Assembly (NCBI RefSeq): GCF_000003605.2
Contig: NW_003146475.1
Location: 1-39,224, forward strand
DNA length: 39,224 nt
Direction of reading: 5' to 3'
DNA from: Saccoglossus kowalevskii
Taxonomy: Eukaryota; Hemichordata; Enteropneusta; Harrimaniidae
The notes under the pieces are model-generated. The model worked only from the letters and a program-made list of their open reading frames with translations, searched no databases and had not been told where the DNA came from. Below, piece by piece: positions 1 through 9,930 of the stretch (its first letter is position 1; every line of letters starts with the position of its first letter). The translations under genes and the position numbers were made by a program.

Positions 1-260
1 TAGATGCATTAAGGTGTTGTCTGATTGGATGGATGCAATCGAGGGGTAGCCTGATTGGATTGATGCAATCAAAGTGTAGCCTGATTGGGTAGATGCAATC
101 AAGGTGTTGTCTGATTGGATAGATGCATCAAGGTGTTGTCTGATTTGATAGATGCATCAAGGTGTTGTCTGATTTGATAGATGCAATCAAGGTGTAGCCT
201 GATTGGATAGATGCAATCAAGGGGTAGCCTGATTGGATAGATGCAATCAAGGTGTTGTCT

Positions 261-290
261 GATTGGATAGATGCAATCAAGGTGTTGTCT
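261..290 (+). repeat. Exemplar of the commonest 30-bp unit (type A)
   Basis: This copy matches the majority base at every position and carries the GGTGTTGTCT tail. Together with the base before it (260-279) it contains the inverted repeat TGATTG / CAATCA around the 8-base loop GATAGATG. It has no CpG. On the - strand it reads as ten codons, LIASIQSDNT, in one frame and DCIYPIRQHL in the second. The third - strand frame has a TGA in each unit. On the + strand one frame is open (DWIDAIKVLS) but is stopped by TAG in B, C and D tails. Confidence 0.95.
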
Positions 291-760
291 GATTGGATAG
301 ATGCAATCAATGGGTAGCCTGATTGGATAGATGCAATCAAGGTGTAGCCTGATTGGATAGATGCAATCAAGGTGTTGTCTGATTGGATAGATGCATCAAG
401 GTGTTGTCTGATTGGATAGATGCAATCAAGGGGTAGCCTGATTGGATAGATGTAATCAAGGTGTTGTCTGATTGGATAGATGCAATCAATCAAGGTATAG
501 CCTGATTGGATAGATGCAATCAAGGGGTAGCCTGATTGGATAGATGCAATCAAGGTATTGTCTGATTGGATAGATGCAATCAAGGGGTAGCCTGATTGGA
601 TAGATGCAATCAAGGTGTAGCCTGATTGGATAGATGCAATCAAGGTGTTGTCTGATTGGATGGATGCAATCAAGGGGTAGTCTAATTGGATTGATGCAAT
701 CAAGGGGTAGTCTGATTGGATAGATGCAATCAAGGGGTAGTCTGATTGGATAGATGCAAT

Positions 761-942
761 CAAGGTGTTGTCTGATTGGATAGATGCAATAAAGGTGTTG
801 TCTGATTGGATAGATGCATTAAGGTGTTGTCTGATTGGATGGATGCAATCGAGGGGTAGCCTGATTGGATTGATGCAATCAACGTGTTGTCTGATTTGAT
901 AGATGCAATCAAAGTGTAGCCTGATTGGGTAGATGCAATCAA
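761..942. repeat. 0.18-kb module, GCAATAAAGG to GATTGGGTAG (first of about 11 copies)
   Basis: A fixed order of six marked units: GCAATAAAGG, GCATTAAGG (29 bp), GGATGG with AATCGAGG, GGATTG with AACGTG or AAGGTG, GATTTGATAG with AAAGTG, then GATTGGGTAG. Full copies in the same order start near 3134, 16723, 17291, 22598, 25725, 27346, 27944, 30138, 34103 and 38123. Partial or mutated copies lie near 4030, 7126, 8686, 13310, 18483, 19323, 31098 and 31968. It is the most regularly recurring multi-unit block in the window and a useful anchor for aligning larger modules. Confidence 0.9.
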
Positions 943-1166
943 GGTGTTGTCTGATTGGATAGATGTATCAAGGTGTTGTCTGATTGGATAGATGCAATCA
1001 AGCTGTTGTCTGATTGGATAGATGCAATCAGGGTGTAGCCTGATTGGATATATGCAATCAAGGGGTAGCCTGATTGGATAGATGCAATCAAGGTGTTGTC
1101 TGATTGGATGGATGCAATCAAGGGGTAGTCTGATTGGATAGATGCAATCAAGGGGTAGTCTGATTG

Positions 1167-2496
1167 GATAGATGCAATCAAGGGGTAGTCTGATTGGATA
1201 GATGCAATCAAGGTGTTGTCTGATTGGATAGATGCATTAAGGTGTTATCTGATTGGATATATGCAATCAAGGTGTTGTCTTATTGGATAGATGCAATCAA
1301 GGGGTAGCCTGATTGGATAGATGCAATCAAGGTGTTGTCTGATTGGATCGATGCAATCGAGGGGTAGCCTGATTGGATCGATGCAATCAAGGTGTTGTCT
1401 GATTGGATAGATGCAATCAAGGTGTTGTCTGATTGGATAGATGCAATCAAGGTGTTGTCTTATTGGATAGATGCAATCAAGGGGTAGCCTGATTGGATAG
1501 ATGCAATCAAGGTGTTGTCTGATTGGATAGATGTAATCAATCAAGGTATAGCCTGATTGGATAGATGCAATCAAGGGGTAGCCTGATTGGATAGATGCAA
1601 TCAAGGTGTTGTCTGATTGGATGGATGCAATCAAGGGGTAGCCTGATTGGATAGATGCAATCAAGGTGTAGCCTGATTGGATAGATGCAATCAAGGTGTA
1701 GCCTGATTGGATAGATGCAATCATGTGTTGTCTGATTGGATAGATGCATCAAGGTGTAGCCTGATTGGAAAGATGCAATCAAGGTGTAGCCTGATTGGAT
1801 AGATGCAATCAAGGTGTAGCCTGATTGGATAGATGCAATCAAGGTGTTGTCTGATTGGATAGATGCAATCAAGGTGTTGTCTGATTGGATAGATGCAATC
1901 AAGGTGTTGTCTGATTGGATAGATGCAATCAAGGTGTTGTCTTATTGGATAGATGCATTCAAGGGGTAGCCTGATTGGATAGATGCAATCAAGGTGTTGT
2001 CTGATTGGATAGATGTAATCAATCAAGGTATAGCCTGATTGGATAGATGCAATCAAGGGGTAGCCTGATTGGATAGATGCAATCAAGGTGTAGCCTGATT
2101 GGATAGATGCAATCATGTGTTGTCTGATTGGATAGATGCATCAAGGTGTTGTCTGATTGGATGGATGCAATCGAGGGGTAGCCTGATTGGATAGATGCAA
2201 TCAAGGTGTTGTCTGATTTGATAGATGCAATCAAAGTGTAGCCTGATTGGGTAGATGCAATCAAGGTGTTGTCTGATTGGATAGATCCATCAAGGTGTTG
2301 TCTGATTGGATAGATGCAATCAAGGTGTAGCCTGATTGGATAGATGCAATCAAGGTGTAGCCTGATTGGATAGATGCAATCAAGGGGTAGCCTGATTGGA
2401 TAGATGCAATCAAGGTGTTGTCTGATTGGATAGATGCAATCAACGGTTAGCCTGATTGGATAGATGCAATCAAGGTGTTGTCTGATTGGATAGATG
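1167..2496. repeat. Array segment with two 34-bp markers about 482 bp apart
   Basis: Satellite only. It holds several CTTATTGG variants (about 1278, 1458, 1952) that create TAA in one - strand frame, two GGATCGATG units (about 1346 and 1376), and 34-bp doubled-AATC units at about 1533 and 2015. The same roughly 481-bp spacing between 34-bp units recurs at 21238/21719 and 24759/25240. GCATTC at about 1956 and GATTGGAAAG at about 1765 are rare variants. Confidence 0.85.
2015..2296. repeat. Module 34-bp unit, AATCATGTG, AATCGAGG, GATCCATC
   Basis: Ordered module: 34-bp unit with F tail, C, B, AATCATGTG (29 bp), GCATCAAGG (29 bp), AATCGAGG, GATTTGATAG, AAAGTG, GATTGGGTAG, then GATCCATCAAGG. The GATCCATC variant occurs nine times (about 2285, 6429, 11166, 12707, 16050, 21988, 25509, 26706, 36130), always just after this order. 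Near-identical versions of this copy lie at about 6160, 21719, 25240 and 26437. The copies at about 10897, 12438, 15783 and 35863 have two AATCATGTG units and GATGGGGTAG instead of GATTGGGTAG, which defines a subfamily. Confidence 0.87.
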
Positions 2497-3340
2497 CATC
2501 AAGGTGTTGTCTGATTGGATAGATGCAATCAAGGTGTAGCCTGATTGGATAGATGCAATCAAGGTGTAGCCTGATTGGATAGATGCAATCAAGGTGTTGT
2601 CTGATTGGATGGATGCAATCATGGTGTTGTCTGATTGGATGGATGCAATCAAGGTGTAGCCTGATTGGATAGATGCAATCAAGGTGTTGTCTGATTGGAT
2701 AGATGCAATCAAGGTGTTGTCTGATTGGATAGATGCAATCAAGGTGTTGTCTTATTGGATAGATGCAATCAAGGGATAGCCTGATTGGATAGATGCAATC
2801 AAGGTGTTGTCTGATTGGATAGATGTAATCAATCAAGGTATAGCCTGATTGGATAGATGCAATCAAGGTATAGCCTGATTGGATGGATGCAATCAATGGG
2901 TAGTCTGATTGGATAGATGCAATCAAGGTGTTGTCTGATTGGATAGATGCAATCAAGGTGTAGCCTGATTGGTTAGATGCAATCAAGGTGTAGCCTGATT
3001 GGATAGATGCAATCAAGGTGTTGTCTGATTGGATGGATGCAATCAAGGGGTAGTCTAATTGGATTGATGCAATCAAGGGGTAGTCTGATTGGATAGATGC
3101 AATCAAGGGGTAGTCTGATTGGATAGATGCAATCAAGGTGTTGTCTGATTGGATAGATGCAATAAAGGTGTTGTCTGATTGGATAGATGCATTAAGGTGT
3201 TGTCTGATTGGATGGATGCAATCGAGGGGTAGCCTGATTGGATTGATGCAATCGAGGTGTTGTCTGATTTGATAGATGCAATCAAAGTGTAGCCTGATTG
3301 GGTAGATGCAATCAAGGTGTTGTCTGATTGGATAGATGCA
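2497..3340. repeat. Block matching 29441-30344
   Basis: It shares with the partner the rare GGTTAGATG variant (2970 here, 29946 there), the AATCATGG unit in a GGATGG context, and the whole 0.18-kb module at the end. The offset is 26,944 bp up to about 2890 and 27,004 bp afterwards. That implies a two-unit indel between the copies: the H-containing part is shorter here. Confidence 0.82.
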
Positions 3341-4142
3341 TCAAGGTGTTGTCTGATTTCATAGATGCAATCAAGGTGTTGTCTGATTGGATAGATGCAA
3401 TCAAGGTGTAGCCTGATTGGATAGATGCAATCAAGGGGTAGCCTGATTGGATAGATGCAATCAAGGTGTTGTCTGATTGGATAGATGCAATCAACGGGTA
3501 GCCTGATTGGATAGATGCAATCAAGGTGTAGCCTGATTGGATAGATGCAATCAAGGTGTTGTCTGATTGGATAGATGCATCAAGGTGTTGTCTGATTGGA
3601 TAGATGCAATCAAGGGGTAGCCTGATTGGATAGATGCAATCAAGGTGTTGTCTGATTGGATAGATGTAATCAATCAAGGTATAGCCTGATTGGATAGATG
3701 TAATCAAGGGGTAGCCTGATTGGATAGATGCAATCAAGGTATTGTCTGATTGGATGGATGCAATCAAGGGGTAGTCTGATTGGATGGATGCATTCAAGGT
3801 GTTGTATGATTGGATAGATGCAATCAAGGTGTAGCCTGATTGGATAGATGCAATCAAGGTGTAGCCTGATTGGATAGATGCAATCAAGGTGTAGCCTGAT
3901 TGGATAGATGCAATCAAGGGGTAGTCTAATTGGATTGATGCAATCAAGGGGTAGTCTGATTGGATTGATGCAATCAAGGGGTAGTCTGATTGGATAGATG
4001 CAATCAAGGTGTTGTCTGATTGGATAGATGCAATAAAGGTGTTGTCTGATTGGATAGATGCAATAAAGGTGTTGTCTGATTGGATGGATGCAATCGAGGG
4101 GTAGCCTGATTGGATTGATGCAATCAACGTGTTGTCTGATTT
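3341..4142. repeat. Array segment, long-module type
   Basis: Satellite only. It follows the common long-module order (B, C, A, AACGGG C, B, A, GCATCAAGG A, C, A, 34-bp unit at about 3668, then E, D, H, B units), with private variants GATTTCATAG at about 3358, GCATTC at about 3790 and two successive GCAATAAAGG units near 4030 and 4060. The doubled GCAATAAAGG replaces the usual GCAATAAAGG then GCATTAAGG pair. Confidence 0.82.
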
Positions 4143-4770
4143 GATAGATGCAATCAATGTGTTGTCTGATTGGATAGATGCATCAAGGTGTTGTCTGATT
4201 GGATAGATGCAATCAAGCTGTTGTCTGATTGGATAGATGCAATCAGGGTGTAGCCTGATTGGATATATGCAATCAAGGGGTAGACTGATTGGATAGATGC
4301 AATCAAGGTGTTGTCTGATTGGATGGATGCAATCAAGGGGTAGTCTAATTGGATTGATGCAATCAAGGGGTAGTCTGATTGGATAGATGCAATCAAGGGG
4401 TAGTCTGATTGGATAGATGCAATCAAGGTGTTGTCTGATTGGATAGATGCATTAAGGTGTTGTCTGATTGGATAGATGCAATCAAGGTGTTGTCTTATTG
4501 GATAGATGCAATCAAGGGGTAGCCTGATTGGATAGATGCAATCAAGGTGTTGTCTGATTGGATAGATGCAATCAAGGTATAGCCTGATTGGATAGATGCA
4601 ATCAATGGGTAGCCTGATTGGATAGATGCAATCAAGGTGTTGTCTGATTGGATGGATGCAATCAAGGGGTCGTCTGATTGGATAGATGCAATCAAGGTGT
4701 TGTCTGATTGGATAGATGCAATCAAGGTGTAGCCTGATTGGATAGATGCAATCAAGGTGTAGCCTGATTG
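4143..4770. repeat. Block matching 14326-14953
   Basis: It is collinear with its partner at a constant 10,183-bp offset and shares the private tail GGGGTAGACT (4277 here, 14460 there), the AATCAATGTG unit, the AAGCTG unit and the GGATATATG unit. It includes a G-module (GGGGTCGTCT at about 4666). The match ends where this copy has four B units in a row and the partner has two. Confidence 0.85.
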
Positions 4771-5194
4771 GATAGATGCAATCAAGGTGTAGCCTGATTG
4801 GATAGATGCAATCAAGGTGTAGCCTGATTGGATAGATGCAATCAATGGGTAGCCTGATTGGATAGATGCATTAAGGTGTTGTCTGATTGGATGGATGCAA
4901 TCGAGGGGTAGCCTGATTGGATCGATGCAATCAAGGGGTAGCCTGATTGGATCGATGCAATCAAGGTGTTGTCTGATTGGATAGATGCATCAAGGTGTTG
5001 TCTGATTGGATAGATGCAATCAAGGTGTTGCCTGATTGGATAGATGCAATCAAAGGTGTTGTCTGATTGGATAGATGCAATCAAGGTGTTGTCTGATTGG
5101 ATAGATGCAATCAAGGGGTAGTCTAATTGGATTGATGCAATCAAGGGGTAGTCTGATTGGATAGATGCAATCAAGGGGTAGTCTGATTGGATAG
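4771..5194. repeat. Array segment with GGTGTTGCCT, resembling about 34.9-35.2 kb
   Basis: Satellite only. Two GGATCGATG units, a GCATCAAGG unit and the rare tail GGTGTTGCCT (5024-5033) occur in the same order at about 35040-35160. One 31-bp unit (AATCAAAGG, about 5050) follows. Its counterpart near 35085 has a 31-bp unit of a different kind (GCAAATC). Confidence 0.8.
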
Positions 5195-6258
5195 ATGCAA
5201 TCAAGGTGTTGTCTGATTGGATAGATGCATTAAGGTGTTGTCTTATTGGATAGATGCAATCAAGGTGTTGTCTTATTGGATAGATGCAATCAAGGTGTTG
5301 TCTTATTGGATAGATGCAATCAAGGTGTTGTCTGATTGGATAGATGCAATCAAGGTGTTGTCTGATTGGATAGATGCAATCAAGGTATAGCCTGATTGGA
5401 TAGATGCAATCAATGGGTAGCCTGATTGGATAGATGCAATCAAGGTGTTGTCTGATTGGATGGATGCAATCAAGGGGTCGTCTGATTGGATAGATGCAAT
5501 CAAGGTGTTGTCTGATTGGATAGATGCAATCAAGGTGTAGCCTGATTGGATAGATGCAATCAAGGTGTAGCCTGATTGGATAGATGCAATCAAGGTGTTG
5601 TCTGATTGGATAGATGCATTAAGGTGTTGTCTGATTGGATGGATGCAATCGAGGGGTAGCCTGATTGGATCGATGCAATCAAGGTGTTGTCTGATTGGAT
5701 AGATGCAATCAAGGTGTTGTCTGATTGGATAGATGCAATCAAGGTCTTGTCTGATTGGATAGATGCAATCAAGGTCTTGTCTTATTGGATAGATGCAATC
5801 AAGGGGTAGCCTGATTGGATAGATGCAATCAAGGTGTTGTCTGATTGGATAGATGTAATCAATCAAGGTATAGCCTGATTGGATAGATGCAATCAAGGGG
5901 TAGCCTGATTGGATAGATGCAATCAAGGTGTTGTCTGATTGGATGGATGCAATCAAGGGGTAGTCTGATTGGATAGATGCAATCAAGGTGTTGTATGATT
6001 GGATAGATGCAATCAAGGTGTAGCCTGATTGGATAGATGCAATCAAGGTGTTGTCTGATTGGATAGATGCAATCAAGGTGTTGTCTTATTGGATAGATGC
6101 AATCAAGGGGTAGCCTGATTGGATAGATGCAATCAAGGTGTTGTCTGATTGGATAGATGTAATCAATCAAGGTATAGCCTGATTGGATAGATGCAATCAA
6201 GGGGTAGCCTGATTGGATAGATGCAATCAAGGTGTAGCCTGATTGGATAGATGCAATC
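5195..6258. repeat. Block with triple CTTATTGG and double GGTCTTGTCT
   Basis: Three successive units with CTTATTGG (about 5240-5305) lead through F, AATGGG, a G unit (about 5474) and GCATTAAGG to paired GGTCTTGTCT tails at about 5743 and 5773, then a 34-bp unit at about 5855. Positions 5195-6045 match 37124-37974 at a constant 31,929-bp offset with about one substitution (A at 37901). Positions 5506-6258 match 11541-12293 at a 6,035-bp offset with about one or two substitutions. The double GGTCTTGTCT signature also occurs near 20291 and 24345. Confidence 0.87.
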
Positions 6259-7125
6259 ATGTGTTGTCTGATTGGATAGATGCATCAAGGTGTTGTCTGA
6301 TTGGATGGATGCAATCGAGGGGTAGCCTGATTGGATTGATGCAATCAAGGTGTTGTCTGATTTGATAGATGCAATCAAAGTGTAGCCTGATTGGGTAGAT
6401 GCAATCAAGGTGTTGTCTGATTGGATAGATCCATCAAGGTGTTGTCTGATTGGATAGATGCAATCAAGGTGTTGTCTGATTGGATAGATGCAATCAAGGT
6501 GTAGCCTGATTGGATAGATGCAATCAAGGGGTAGCCTGATTGGATAGATGCAATCAAGGGGTAGCCTGATTGGATAGATGCAATCAAGGTATAGTCTGAT
6601 TGGATAGATGCAATCAACAGGTAGCCTGATTGGATAGATGCAATCAAGGTGTTGTCTGATTGGATAGATGCATCAAGGTGTTGTCTGATTGGATAGATGC
6701 AATCAAGGGGTAGCCTGATTGGATAGATGCAATCAAGGTGTTGTCTGATTGGATAGATGTAATCAATCAAGGTATAGCCTGATTGGATAGATGCAATCAA
6801 GGGGTAGCCTGATTGGATAGATGCAATCAAGGTATTGTCTGATTGGATGGATGCAATCAAGGGGTAGTCTGATTGGATAGATGCAATCAAGGTGTTGTAT
6901 GATTGGATAGATGCAATCAAGGTGTAGCCTGATTGGATAGATGCAATCAAGGTGTAGCCTGATTGGATAGATGCAATCAAGGTGTTGTCTGATTGGATGG
7001 ATGCAATCAAGGGGTAGTCTAATTGGATTGATGCAATCAAGGGGTAGTCTGATTGGATAGATGCAATCAAGGGGTAGTCTGATTGGATAGATGCAATCAA
7101 GGTGTTGTCTGATTGGATAGATGCA
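6259..7125. repeat. Long HOR module, example copy
   Basis: From GATCCATC (about 6429) the order is A, A, B, C, C, F-like, AACAGG C, A, GCATCAAGG A, C, A, 34-bp unit (about 6760), C, E, D, H, B, B, A, D(TAATTGG), D, D, A, GCAATAAAGG. The same order, with one- to three-unit indels, is found at 18606-19301, 21965-22600, 26683-27348, 31246-31941 and 36108-36720. It makes a module of roughly 0.64-0.7 kb, or 0.84-0.9 kb when the 0.18-kb module is included. Confidence 0.85.
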
Positions 7126-7913
7126 ATAAAGGTGTTGTCTGATTGGATAGATGCATTAAGGTGTTGTCTTATTGGATGGATGCAATCGAGGGGTAGCCTG
7201 ATTGGATTGATGCAATCAACGTGTTGTCTGATTTGATAGATGCAATCAAAGTGTAGCCTGATTGGGTAGATGCAATCAATGTGTTGTCTGATTGGATAGA
7301 TGCATCAAGGTGTTGTCTGATTTGATAGATGCAATCAAAGTGTAGCCTGATTGGGTAGATGCAATCAATGTGTTGTCTGATTGGATAGATGCATCAAGGT
7401 GTTGTCTGATTGGATAGATGCAATCAAGCTGTTGTCTGATTGGATAGATGCAATCAGGGTGTAGCCTGATTGGATATATGCAATCAAGGGGTAGCCTGAT
7501 TGGATAGATGCAATCAAGGTGTTGTCTGATTGGATGGATGCAATCAAGGGGTAGTCTAATTGGATGGATGCAATCAAGGGGTAGTCTAATTGGATTGATG
7601 CAATCAAGGGGTAGTCTGATTGGATAGATGCAATCAAGGGGTAGTCTGATTGGATAGATGCAATCAAGGTGTTGTCTGATTGGATAGATGGATTAAGGTG
7701 TTGTCTGATTGGATAGATGCAATCAAGGTGTTGTCTTATTGGATAGATGCAATCAAGGGGTAGCCTGATTGGATAGATGCAATCAAGGTGTTGTCTGATT
7801 GGATAGATGCAATCAAGGTATAGCCTGATTGGATAGATGCAATCAATGGGTAGCCTGATTGGATAGATGCAATCAAGGTGTTGTCTGATTGGATGGATGC
7901 AATCAAGGGGTAG
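7126..7913. repeat. Block sharing GATGGATTAAGG with about 27.9-28.7 kb
   Basis: It contains AAGCTG, AATCAGGG, GGATATATG and two GGATGG D(TAATTGG) units, then the private GATGGATTAAGG (about 7688), found elsewhere only at about 28446. The offset is about 20,757 bp from 7365 to about 7913. A GATTTGATAG / AAAGTG / GATTGGGTAG / AATGTG string appears twice in a row here (about 7230 and 7320). Confidence 0.82.
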
Positions 7914-8907
7914 CCTGATTGGATTGATGCAATCAAGGTGTTGTCTGATTTGATAGATGCAATCAAAGTGTAGCCTGATTGGGTAGATGCAATCAAGGTG
8001 TTGTCTGATTGGATAGATGCATCAAGGTGTTGTCTGATTGGATAGATGCAATCAAGGTGTTGTCTGATTGGATAGATGCAATCAAGGTGTAGCCTGATTG
8101 GATAGATGCAATCAAGGGGTAGCCTGATTGGATAGATGCAATCAAGGTGTTGTCTGATTGGATAGATGCAATCAACGGGTAGCCTGATTGGATAGATGCA
8201 ATCAAGGTGTAGCCTGATTGGATAGATGCAATCAAGGTGTTGTCTGATTGGATAGATGCATCAAGGTGTTGTCTGATTGGATAGATGCAATCAAGGGGTA
8301 GCCTGATTGGATAGATGCAATCAAGGTGTTGTCTGATTGGATAGATGTAATCAATCAAGGTATAGCCTGATTGGATAGATGCAATCAAGGGGTAGCCTGA
8401 TTGGATAGATGCAATCAAGGTATTGTCTGATTGGATGGATGCAATCAAGGGGTAGTCTGATTGGATAGATGCAATCAAGGTGTTGTATGATTGGATAGAT
8501 GCAATCAAGGTGTAGCCTGATTGGATAGATGCAATCAAGGTGTAGCCTGATTGGATAGATGCAATCAAGGTGTTGTCTGATTGGATGGATCAATCAAGGG
8601 GTAGTCTAATTGAATTGATGCAATCAAGGGGTAGTCTGATTGGATAGATGCAATCAAGGTGTTGTCTGATTGGATAGATGCAATAAAGGTGTTGTCTGAT
8701 TGGATAGATGCATTAAGGTGTTGTCTGATTGGATGGATGCAATCGAGGGGTAGCCTGATTGGATTGATGCAATCAACGTGTTGTCTGATTTGATAGATGC
8801 AATCAAAGTGTAGCCTGATTGGGTAGATGCAATCAATGTGTTGTCTGATTGGATAGATGCATCAAGGTGTTGTCTGATTGGATAGATGCAATCAAGGTGT
8901 TGTCTGA
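7914..8907. repeat. Array segment, long-module type
   Basis: Satellite only, following the long-module order with a 34-bp unit at about 8348 and H at about 8483. A GGATGGATCAATC unit lacking two bases at about 8586 and GATTGAATTG at about 8611 are local oddities. Confidence 0.8.
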
Positions 8908-8992
8908 TTGCATATATGCAATCAAGTGTTGTCTTATTGGATAGATGCAATCAAGGCGTAGCCTGATTGGATAAGATGTAATCAATCAGGTA
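8908..8992. repeat. Degenerate patch 1
   Basis: Within about 85 bp there are GCATATATG, AAGTG for AAGGTG, GATAAGATG for GATAGATG and TCAGGT for TCAAGGT. The same region at about 24690-24774, which shares the rare GGCGTAG tail (8955 and 24737), has none of these indels. The patch is therefore a local pile-up of single-base changes on a recognisable copy. Confidence 0.8.
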
Positions 8993-9611
8993 TAGCCTGA
9001 TTGGATAGATGCAATCAATGGGTAGCCTGATTGGATAGATGCAATCAAGGTGTTGTCTGATTGGATGGATGCAATCAAGGGGTCGTCTGATTGGATAGAT
9101 GCAATCAAGGTGTTGTCTGATTGGATAGATGCATCAAGGTGTTGTCTGATTGGATAGATGCAATCAAGGGGTAGCCTGATTGGATAGATGTAATCATGGT
9201 GTTGTCTGATTGGATAGATGTAATCAATCAAGGGGTAACCTGATTGGATAGATGCAATCAAGGGGTAGCCTGATTGGATAGATGCAATCAAGGTATTGTC
9301 TGATTGGATGGATGCAATCAAGGGGTAGTCTGATTGGATAGATGCAATCAAGGTGTTGTATGATTGGATAGATGCAATCAAGGTGTAGCCTGATTGGATA
9401 GATGCAATCAAGGTGTAGCCTGATTGGATAGATGCAATCAAGGTGTTGTCTGATTGGATGGATGCAATCAAGGGGTAGTCTAATTGGATTGATGCAATCA
9501 AGGGGTAGTCTGATTGGATAGATGCAATCAAGGGGTAGTCTGATTGGATAGATGCAATCAAGGTGTTGTCTGATTGGATAGATGCAATAAAGGTGTTGTC
9601 TGATTGGATAG
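8993..9611. repeat. Array segment with a G unit and GTAATCATGG
   Basis: Satellite only. G at about 9079, GCATCAAGG, a GTAATCATGG unit (about 9190), a 34-bp unit with GGGGTAACC (about 9221), E, D, H, B, B and D units, ending in GCAATAAAGG and GCATTAAAG. The GTAATCATGG then 34-bp order recurs at 11390, 12918, 14090, 18930 and 36432. Confidence 0.82.
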
Positions 9612-9930
9612 ATGCATTAAAGTGTTGTCTGATTGGATGGATGCAATCGATGGGGTAACCTGATTTGATAAATGACAATCAAGGGTAATCTGAATGGATA
9701 GATGCAATCAAGGGGTAGTCTGATTGGATAGATGCAATCAAGGTGTTGTATGATTGGATAGATGCAGTCAAGGTGTTGCTGATTGGATAGATGCAATCAA
9801 GGTGTAGCGTGATTGGATAGATGCAATCAAGGTGTTGTCTGATTGGATGGATGCAATCAAGGGGTAGTCAGATTGGATAGATGCAATCAAGGGGTAGTCA
9901 GATTGGATAGATGCAATCAAGGTGTTATCT
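9612..9930. repeat. Degenerate patch 2, most diverged part of the window
   Basis: Units are still recognisable but carry many private changes: AATCGATGGGG, GGTAACC, GATAAATGACAATC, GGGTAATCTGAATGG, GCAGTC, GTTGCTGATT, GTAGCGTGATT, two successive GTAGTCAGATT and GGTGTTATCT. No foreign sequence was seen inside it. Confidence 0.85.

Larger units (their letters stand above)
1..1166. repeat. Long block, near copy of 31119-32344
   Basis: The block follows its partner unit for unit and shares rare variants: two successive GATTTGATAG units with GCATCAAGG (about 121-180), a 34-bp unit beginning GCAATCAATC instead of GTAATCAATC (about 482), and GATGTATCAAGG at about 964. I saw only two substitutions (position 12, A against C; about position 311, T against C) and one 60-bp (two-unit) deletion relative to the partner at about 583-592. 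The window opens in mid-array, so the true left edge of the block is unknown. Confidence 0.88.

Noticed and set aside
266-275. GATA-factor sites in every unit
   Set aside because: The context is GGATAG, which lacks the A or T required before GATA in the usual WGATAR consensus.
9612-9930. Mobile element remnant in the diverged patch
   Set aside because: All bases can still be aligned to the 30-bp unit. There are no terminal repeats, target duplications or foreign sequence.
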